From assembly GCA_036559665.1 (NCBI GenBank), contig DATBSS010000456.1:1-5425 (forward strand): a DNA stretch of 5,425 nucleotides. Direction: 5' to 3'. Every line of letters starts with the position of its first letter. Within the stretch, counting starts at the first letter, position 1. Of the stretch, positions 1 through 4,650 are shown in pieces. Position numbers and translations under genes: made by a program. The notes beneath the pieces were generated by a model that had not been told where the DNA came from, did no database searches, and worked only from the letters and a program-made list of their open reading frames with translations. This DNA is from DASRBA01 sp036559665. Its GTDB lineage: Bacteria > Myxococcota > Myxococcia > Myxococcales > Myxococcaceae.

Positions 1-48
1 CCCCGCGGCCGCGTCCTCACGCAGCTCCGGCAGCACCCAGCGCAACAC
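1..48 (-). CDS. Possible N-terminus of an unidentified leftward gene (partial)
   Basis: The minus strand from a GTG at 48 runs open to the window edge and gives MLRWVLPELREDAAAG. Fifteen of these sixteen codons end in G or C, whereas the same open frame further upstream (219 to about 90) has many A/T third positions. That change suggests coding begins near here. A purine-rich ribosome binding site, GGAGGGGAG (minus strand, bases 64-56), lies 7 nt before the GTG. Sixteen residues are too few to name a family. The alternative is that this is only non-coding GC-rich DNA, so the call is tentative. Confidence 0.3.
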   Translation of the reverse strand, partial: MLRWVLPELREDAAAG

Positions 49-318
49 CGCGGGTCTCCCCTCCAGCGCCCGCCCACCGGGCGCAATGCGTTGACGCGCC
101 TGATGTACCAGTCGGGTCTGACAGACAGCCTCGCGAAGGCCTGCCGAAGCCCTGGCGGAAGGAGGGGTTACGCACCGCGGGTGCCAGCGAGCCAGGTGCT
201 CTGCCCAGAACCGGACGTCCTACTGGCGTCCAGGTCCGCCCCGTCCGTCGCTCAGCACACACAGTGGCCGCCCTTCGCAACAGCGGGTCTCCAATATTGT
301 CACAGTAAAGAGGATGGG

Positions 319-347
319 CCCCTCGTTCCGGCCGGGAGATCGAGGGG
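319..347. repeat. Inverted repeat (7-bp stem, 15-nt loop)
   Basis: CCCCTCG at 319-325 is perfectly complementary to CGAGGGG at 341-347. The 15-nt loop contains the self-complementary octamer CCGGCCGG at 328-335. No run of T follows, so it is a poor intrinsic terminator in either direction. It could be a protein-binding dyad or part of the 5' untranslated region of the gene at 469. In DNA this GC-rich, a stem of this size can also occur by chance. Confidence 0.35.
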
Positions 348-376
348 GCTTTGGTTCGTTGAAGCGTCGTGCTGAA

Positions 377-390
377 GTGTCAGGTGTCAG
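377..390 (+). repeat. Tandem heptamer repeat (GTGTCAG twice)
   Basis: GTGTCAG occurs twice back to back, about 80 bases before the start of the sigma-like gene. It could be a small activator or repressor site or a chance duplication. No further copies were noticed in the window. Confidence 0.35.
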
Positions 391-468
391 AATCTGCGGC
401 GTCTGGTGATTGAGAAGCAATGCTGGAAGACGCCCGGCGTACCCGGAAGGGAAGAAGGTGGAGTCGCC

Positions 469-738
469 ATGGATCTTGACTCGCGGTTCAAAGAACACTT
501 GCCGGGACTGCGGATGAGGGCGCTTGCGCTCGCCGAGAGCGCGGTCGCCGCAGAGAAGCTGATCCGGTCCGTCTACCTCCACAGCCAGCGCCACGGCGCG
601 GAGTTCCTCTCGCATCCCAACCCCCGCCTCTGGTTGCTGGTCGCCATGGAGCGGATGATGGAGCCCTGGCGCGCGCAGGCGCGGTCGGAGCGGGCGCTGG
701 ACGGCCTCTGGAGCACGGCGATGGAGGCTTCCTGGTAG
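469..738 (+). CDS. Small protein resembling a degenerate ECF sigma factor region 2
   Basis: This 89-residue soluble protein was not recognised as a named family. Its pattern follows region 2 of ECF (sigma-70 family group 4) factors: HLPGLRMRALAL at 10-21 matches the first helix, AAEKLIRSVYLHSQRH at 27-42 matches the usual DAEDLVQETFLRALRH, and F46, P50, N51 and R53-LWL at 54-57 match the 'rF.p..nlraWL' segment. The acidic DAED pair and the glutamine of that helix are replaced (A27, A28, E29, K30, R33). The Asn that normally follows the WL helix is missing, and there is no region 4. In the family, that acidic helix contacts the RNA polymerase beta' clamp, so ordinary sigma activity is doubtful. 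The ATG at 469 was preferred to one at 406 because AAGGTGGAG ends 5 nt before it and the extra 21 codons look non-coding. The stop lies 21 nt before the hydroxylase start, suggesting an operon. The gene call is fairly sure and the homology is an inference. Confidence 0.65.
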   Translation: MDLDSRFKEHLPGLRMRALALAESAVAAEKLIRSVYLHSQRHGAEFLSHPNPRLWLLVAMERMMEPWRAQARSERALDGLWSTAMEASW

Positions 739-739
739 C

Positions 740-755
740 GTCCCCTTGAGGGGAC
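740..755 (+). promoter_or_regulatory. Hairpin covering the ribosome binding site of the hydroxylase gene
   Basis: GTCCCC (740-745), TTGA, GGGGAC (750-755) is a perfect 6-bp GC-rich inverted repeat with a tetraloop. The Shine-Dalgarno sequence GAGGGG (748-753), 6 nt before the GTG at 760, lies mostly in its 3' arm. The repeat begins one base after the upstream stop (736-738), so a ribosome finishing the sigma-like gene would be expected to hold the stem open. This would couple translation of the two genes. The symmetry is visible; the regulatory role is inferred. Confidence 0.5.
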
Positions 756-759
756 ACTC

Positions 760-1902
760 GTGGGATACCTGCGCTACTACCTCGGTAACGTCTTCATGCT
801 GTTGGGCGTGGTGGGCTTCGCGCTCGGCGGCAGCTGGGTCTGGCTCGGAGCGTGGACCTTCCCGCTCCTGATCGTCCTGGACCTGTCATTCCAACGAGCG
901 GATTTCTCGGAGCGCGGGTTCCGCCACCCGCGCCTGGCCGACATCCCGCTCTACGTCCACGTCGTCCTGCTCGTGGCCTTCCTGGGGCTCGGGGCCAGGC
1001 GGATCGGCCTGGTGATGGAATCGCCTGGACCCGCGGTGGGCCAGCTCGCCGGCTGCGTCCTCTCCATCACCTGGCTGGGGACGCTCCCCAACCTCCCGGT
1101 GGCCCACGAGGTCCTCCACCGGCGAGGATGGCAACCGCGCCTCCTGGCCCACGTCATGAGCGTCACGCTGGGCGAGCCGATCCGCCGCCTGGCCCACCTG
1201 CGCGGCCACCACGTCCTGTACGGAACGGCGGCGGACTGCGACACCGCGCGCCGGGGGGAGAGCCTCTACGGGTTCGCGATCCGCACCGCCTTCGTGGCCT
1301 CGCGCGACGCCATCCGCTCCGAACGCCAGCGCCTCTCCCTCGCGGGCCGGTCCCTGCTGTCGATTCACGGGGACGTCACCCGCTCCATCGGTCTCCAGGG
1401 CCTGGGGCTGCTCGGGTTCGCCGCCATCGGCGGCTGGGCGGCGGCCGGCGTGATGTTCCTGGCGTTCCTGCTCACCAAGGTGCTGCTGGAGGGATTCAAC
1501 TACTTCCAGCACTACGGGCTGGTCTGCGTCTCCGGCACGCGGCCGACCACCCGGCACGTCTGGAGCCACCTCACCCCGGTGGTGCGCGCCATCAGCTACG
1601 AGATCAGCAACCACGCCCACCACCACATGGACCAGCAGGTCCCGTTCCACCAACTGAAGCCGGACCCCAAGGCCCCGCAGATGCCCAGCATCATCCTCTG
1701 CTTCCTCTGCGCGCTGGTGCCCCCGCTGTGGACGAAGCTCATCGCCCAGCCGCACCTGCGCCACTGGGACCTCACCTTCGCCAACCCGGAGGAGCGCGCG
1801 CTGGCGGCGCAGGCGAACGCGGCGGCTGGGTGGCCGGACTGGCTCACCGGCGCGCCGCTGCCCGAACCCAGCGCTCCGGCTCCGGCTGCTGCGAGAGGCT
1901 AA
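760..1902 (+). CDS. Membrane di-iron alkane/xylene monooxygenase-like hydroxylase (FA desaturase superfamily)
   Basis: This 380-residue integral membrane enzyme belongs to the AlkB/XylM/fatty acid desaturase class, which uses a histidine-bound di-iron centre and O2 to hydroxylate or desaturate alkyl chains. The histidine boxes are present in order: HEVLH at 116-120, HLRGHH at 146-151, the NYFQHYGL signature at 247-254 (usual AlkB form NYxEHYGL, so E is Q here) and HAHHH at 285-289, satisfying HxxHH. The segment PQMPS...PPLW after the last box is typical of the AlkB/XylM branch. Hydrophobic segments fall near 8-24, 26-42, 62-79, 92-112, 212-238 and 309-328. The C-terminus ends in a Pro/Ala tail. 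The start is the GTG at 760, with GAGGGG 6 nt upstream. Electrons would come from a rubredoxin- or ferredoxin-type partner, absent here. Substrate is unknown: alkane, fatty acyl lipid, aromatic methyl group or a carotenoid-like lipid are all possible. The enzyme class is well supported; the subfamily is not. Confidence 0.88.
   Translation: MGYLRYYLGNVFMLLGVVGFALGGSWVWLGAWTFPLLIVLDLSFQRADFSERGFRHPRLADIPLYVHVVLLVAFLGLGARRIGLVMESPGPAVGQLAGCVLSITWLGTLPNLPVAHEVLHRRGWQPRLLAHVMSVTLGEPIRRLAHLRGHHVLYGTAADCDTARRGESLYGFAIRTAFVASRDAIRSERQRLSLAGRSLLSIHGDVTRSIGLQGLGLLGFAAIGGWAAAGVMFLAFLLTKVLLEGFNYFQHYGLVCVSGTRPTTRHVWSHLTPVVRAISYEISNHAHHHMDQQVPFHQLKPDPKAPQMPSIILCFLCALVPPLWTKLIAQPHLRHWDLTFANPEERALAAQANAAAGWPDWLTGAPLPEPSAPAPAAARG
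1899..1902. other. Superimposed stop codons of convergent genes
   Basis: The plus-strand hydroxylase ends in TAA at 1900-1902 and the minus-strand lipoprotein ends in TAG at 1901-1899, so the tetramer CTAA carries both stops. There is no intergenic space for an intrinsic terminator, and none with a T-run was seen in the flanking coding sequence. Both transcripts must run into the opposing gene before ending. Confidence 0.85.
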
Positions 1903-2489
1903 GGGACCTCGGGCGCCCAGCTCGTCCCCTGCACCAGCACCCGCAGCGCGTCGCGGCGCCAGGCGGAGTAGGCGTCCCCCAGGGTCTCGATGTGGAGCGG
2001 GCGGTACGGGCCCTCGGGCGCGGTGATGCGGAGGGTCCCCCAGTCGTACACCCCGGGCCGCGTGATGTAGATGCGGCTCACCACGCGGGTCTCCTCATTC
2101 AGCGGCCAGGCGGTGGTCTGCCCCAAGAGCCCGGTCGTCTCCAGGTGGTCCAGCTCGTAGATGCCCACGGGGAGGTGGAGCGCGAAGGTGCCCTGCTTCA
2201 CCAGCCGCCGCCGGAAGGCCCGGAAGAGGACCCCCTCGCCGGCGCGCCAGTATGCGCGGCGCGTCCCGGGCCCCACCTGGCGGAGGACGATGGTGTCGAT
2301 CCTCGGCGTGCCGTACGGCCCGGGCGTCAGCACCAGCGTGCCGTACAGGAGCGAGTACCCCGACCCCGGCGGCTCCCCCACCTCCAGCGACTTGAAGAAG
2401 TAGACCGGGTCGGAGAGGCGGAAACAGCCCGAGCCGGCGGCCGCCACCACCAGCGCGCACCACCAGGCCGAACGGGCCAATCGCCTCAC
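1899..2489 (-). CDS. Putative lipoprotein with a beta-sandwich-like domain
   Basis: This 196-residue predicted lipoprotein has no function I recognise. After a basic start (MRRLARS), a hydrophobic stretch (9-18) leads to AAGSGC at 17-22, an acceptable though atypical lipobox with Gly at -3. C22 would be lipidated and F23 follows, so by the E. coli rule it would go to the outer membrane. The mature part is beta-rich, with YGTLVLTPGPYGTPRIDTIVL at about 49-69, FALHLPVGIYELDHL at 102-116 and IYITRPGVYDWGTLRI at 140-155. The 'P.G.Y.L ... GTL.I' pattern recurs in the gene before it. The start chosen is the GTG at 2489, which overlaps the upstream TGA as GTGA and puts the signal peptide at the N-terminus. 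An ATG at 2561 would add 24 Arg/Gly-rich residues before the signal and overlap the upstream gene by 76 bases. It appears to be the last gene of the secDF block. Confidence 0.75.
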   Translation of the reverse strand: MRRLARSAWWCALVVAAAGSGCFRLSDPVYFFKSLEVGEPPGSGYSLLYGTLVLTPGPYGTPRIDTIVLRQVGPGTRRAYWRAGEGVLFRAFRRRLVKQGTFALHLPVGIYELDHLETTGLLGQTTAWPLNEETRVVSRIYITRPGVYDWGTLRITAPEGPYRPLHIETLGDAYSAWRRDALRVLVQGTSWAPEVP

Positions 2490-3406
2490 AGCAGGGACCC
2501 CAAAAGGAAGAACGGCGCCAGGTCCACGCCGACGGAGACCATCGGTCCGGAAGGCGTCCACTGCGCCCGCAGGTCGATCGCCGCCCCGTAGGAGCCGGGA
2601 CGGACGATGAACGCCAGCACGGGCTCGGTGGTGAACCCTTCGAAGCCAATACGCACCCCCGCCACGCCGATCAGCTCCAGCAGCCCGAGCACGTTCACCC
2701 CCGGCCCCAGGGTCACCTCACCGCCGAAGTTGGGCGAAGGATCCATCCACCGCGTCAGCCGGGCGGCGGACAGGTGCACGGTCACCGCGCCCGCGTCGCC
2801 CAGCCCGGAGAGCAGCGGGTACACGTACCAGCCGCGCAGGGCCAGCTCGGTCCCGCTGACCGACGCCTCGGCGCGCAGCCCGCACAACAGGTCGGCCGCG
2901 CCGAGCGCCCGCGGCGCCTCGTCGAACGCCGCGGGCCTTGGCAGGCGGATCGCGGTGGGGCCCGCCCACCCCGCCCGCTGCTTGAGGACGGGCCAGAGCT
3001 GCGCGCAGTCGTTGAACACGTCGAACCGGCTGAGGGTGCTCTGCCCCAGGTACTCCAGCCGCTGCACGCTGACGGCCAGCGTCCCCGCGCAGAGCAGCTG
3101 GGACGCCCGGACCTCCACCTGCTGGGGGTCGATCACCTCGGCGCGGGTGCCCAGGCCCACCGACTCCAACCGGTAGACGCCGGCCGGAACGCGGATGACG
3201 AAGAAGCCGTCCTCGTCCAGCGCCGCGTCGTAGACCTTCCGCCCGCGCCGCAGCGACAGGCTCACCGGCTGGCGGATGACGTCCTGGACGCGGCGGAGCG
3301 GCGCCAGCGCCCGGCCCTCGTAGATCGCCAGCCGCCCGGCCACCAGGCCGTCGCGCGGCGGCGCGGCCCCGGCGGCGGCCAGCCAGAGCAGCAGCGGCGC
3401 GAGCAT
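2486..3406 (-). CDS. Exported protein: beta-sandwich-like domain plus beta-rich, possibly outer-membrane, C-terminal half
   Basis: This 306-residue protein has no recognised named family. Residues 1-15 form a short Sec signal peptide (MLAPLLLWLAAAGAA) with likely cleavage at AGA-AP. Residues about 20-115 resemble a carboxypeptidase-regulatory or prealbumin-like beta-sandwich: DEDGFFVIRVPAGVYRLE at 64-81, then C106-AGTLAVSV. Later come C134 and another Cys near residue 180 (LLCGL). From about residue 175 on, alternating hydrophobic strands with Gly turns (ELALRGWYVYPLL, VAGVRIGFEGF, YGAAIDLRAQW, MVSVGVDLAPFF) suggest a small beta-barrel or barrel-like sheet, ending GSLL rather than a terminal aromatic. 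The ATG at 3406 is 18 nt after the secF stop, with GGAAGG 11 nt upstream. Its TGA overlaps the GTG of the lipoprotein gene. It is probably a periplasmic or outer-membrane protein that works with that lipoprotein. The gene is sure and the role unknown. Confidence 0.75.
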   Translation of the reverse strand: MLAPLLLWLAAAGAAPPRDGLVAGRLAIYEGRALAPLRRVQDVIRQPVSLSLRRGRKVYDAALDEDGFFVIRVPAGVYRLESVGLGTRAEVIDPQQVEVRASQLLCAGTLAVSVQRLEYLGQSTLSRFDVFNDCAQLWPVLKQRAGWAGPTAIRLPRPAAFDEAPRALGAADLLCGLRAEASVSGTELALRGWYVYPLLSGLGDAGAVTVHLSAARLTRWMDPSPNFGGEVTLGPGVNVLGLLELIGVAGVRIGFEGFTTEPVLAFIVRPGSYGAAIDLRAQWTPSGPMVSVGVDLAPFFLLGSLL

Positions 3407-3424
3407 GAACGGGCGCGCCTTCCG

Positions 3425-4648
3425 CTACGGCGCGGCGCCCGCGGCCGCCTTGGGCTTGCCGCCGTCCTTGGGCTTGTTGCTGCCGGCGCCCTTGCTCCCG
3501 CCGGTGCGGGCCGCCTTCGCCTTGGCCGCGGTGCGCTCGTCCAACCAGATGGTGAGCGGGCTGGCGATGTACACCGACGAGTACGTGCCGACGATGATGC
3601 CCACCAGCATCGCCATGGCGAAGTCCCAGATCTCCCCCACCCCGAAGATGAGCAGGCCCACCAGCGAGAGCGCGGTCACCCCCGAGGTGAGGATGGTGCG
3701 GGACAGGGTGTCGTTGACGGCGATGTTGATGATCTCCGGCAGCGGCTTGCCCTTGAAGCGGACCATCTCCTCGCGGATCCGGTCGTAGATGACGATGGTG
3801 TCGTTGACCGAGTAGCCGATGATGGTGAGCAGCGCGGCGATGGAGGTGAGGTTGAACTCCCGGCCGAAGAAGCCGGCCACCAGGTAGAACCCGGCCACCA
3901 TGATCGTGTCGTGCACCATGGCCAGCAGCGCGCCGGGCGCGAACTTGAAGTCGAACCGGAACGCCACGTAGATGAGGATCACCAGCGAGGCGTAGATCAG
4001 CGCCATCACGCCCTTGTTGCGCAGCTGCTTGCCGACCTGGGGGCCGACGTAGTCGACGCGCTGCTGGATGAAGTCCGGCTTCTCCAGCCCCTTGCTCATC
4101 CCGGCCGAGATGCGGTCCGCCATCCCGGAGAACACCACCTGGTAGTCCCAGCCGCCGCCCGGGGCCTCGCCCAGCTCGCGCACCTCGCGCACGCCGGTCC
4201 CGGTGTCCGCCACCGCCTTCTTGATCGCCTCCGGGGGCTGCTTGCCCTCGGCGCGGAAGTTGATGATGCCGTTCTCCAGGTCGCTGTGGAACGTCTTCAC
4301 CGGGCCCTGGGCCTTGATCGCGTCCTCCGCCTTGGCGGCGGTCTCCGCGGTGAGCTGGGTCATCCCGCCCAGGCGCAAGAGGTAGTCGTTGTCGTCCGCG
4401 GCGCCGATGCGCTGCACCGAGACGTCGTGCAGGCCGGCGTCCTGGGCGCGCTTGCGCACCTCTTCGGGCGAGACGGAGTGGTTGAACTTGAGCTCCACCA
4501 CCGTGCCGCCGGCGAAGTCCACGCCGTAGTTGAAGCCCACGGTGGCGATGCCGACGATGATCGCCAGGTTGACGATCGACGAGAGGAACATCGCCGGCCG
4601 GCGCTTGCCGATGAAGTCGATGGTCGTCTTCTTACTGAGGATTTGCAT
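3425..4648 (-). CDS. secF: Protein translocase subunit SecF
   Basis: SecF partners SecD in the inner membrane and uses the proton gradient to help pull proteins out of the SecYEG channel. TM1 lies near residues 19-38 and is followed by GVDFAGG at 42-48, a family hallmark. After the periplasmic P1 region come VDYVGPQVG (198-206), the second membrane segment with IYVAFRF (226-232), HDT at 246-248, and LTIIGYSVNDTIVIYDRIRE (274-293), which holds the conserved membrane aspartate D283. Further segments lie near 318-338 and 343-367. At 407 residues it is longer than the roughly 300-320 of many bacterial SecF. The extra length lies in P1 (about 40-200) and in a basic Lys/Gly/Ala cytoplasmic tail (about 372-407). 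The ATG at 4648 begins 2 nt after the secD stop and has only a weak ribosome binding site, so translation probably depends on coupling to secD. Identification is secure. Confidence 0.97.
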   Translation of the reverse strand: MQILSKKTTIDFIGKRRPAMFLSSIVNLAIIVGIATVGFNYGVDFAGGTVVELKFNHSVSPEEVRKRAQDAGLHDVSVQRIGAADDNDYLLRLGGMTQLTAETAAKAEDAIKAQGPVKTFHSDLENGIINFRAEGKQPPEAIKKAVADTGTGVREVRELGEAPGGGWDYQVVFSGMADRISAGMSKGLEKPDFIQQRVDYVGPQVGKQLRNKGVMALIYASLVILIYVAFRFDFKFAPGALLAMVHDTIMVAGFYLVAGFFGREFNLTSIAALLTIIGYSVNDTIVIYDRIREEMVRFKGKPLPEIINIAVNDTLSRTILTSGVTALSLVGLLIFGVGEIWDFAMAMLVGIIVGTYSSVYIASPLTIWLDERTAAKAKAARTGGSKGAGSNKPKDGGKPKAAAGAAP

Positions 4649-4650
4649 GG

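Larger units (their letters stand above)
49..468. other. Non-coding region, probably divergent regulatory DNA
   Basis: This stretch of about 420 bases has open frames on both strands, but their translations are compositionally odd (Arg/Pro/Ser-rich, poor G/C bias at third positions), so I treat them as non-coding. It holds several small symmetrical elements: GTCT-GAC-AGAC near 115-125, GCACC-GCG-GGTGC at 172-184, the palindrome GGACGTCC at 213-220, a 7-bp dyad at 319-325/341-347 and a tandem heptamer at 377-390. The only AT-leaning patch is around 291-310. I could not find a -35/-10 pair with acceptable spacing. If the left-edge gene is real, this is a divergent promoter region for it and for the gene at 469. 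Confidence 0.5.

Noticed and set aside
291..330. Possible promoter around TTGTCA / AATATT and a minus-strand GGAAC (ECF-type -35)
   Set aside because: No matching -10 element was found at 16-18 bp spacing on either strand, so I do not call a promoter.
319..350. Intrinsic terminator
   Set aside because: There is a stem, but the loop is long and no T-run follows on either strand.
345..375. tRNA-like GGTTCG segment
   Set aside because: The GGTTCG at 354-359 lacks the paired T-arm, acceptor stem and anticodon arm of a tRNA.
17..615. Three overlapping open frames in the leader (91-375 plus; 17-280 and 220-615 minus)
   Set aside because: Their codons lack the strong third-position G/C bias of the real genes, and none has a domain, signal or convincing ribosome binding site. 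The 220-615 frame also runs antisense into the sigma-like gene.
886..1764. A 292-codon minus-strand open frame opposite the hydroxylase
   Set aside because: The plus strand encodes conserved histidine boxes here. The antisense product is a low-complexity Gln/Asp/Val/Gly mix typical of shadows.
852..2591. A 579-codon open frame on the plus strand
   Set aside because: It overlaps the hydroxylase in another frame and continues antisense through the lipoprotein gene. It is Pro/Arg/Gly-rich with no recognisable domain and no good start signal.
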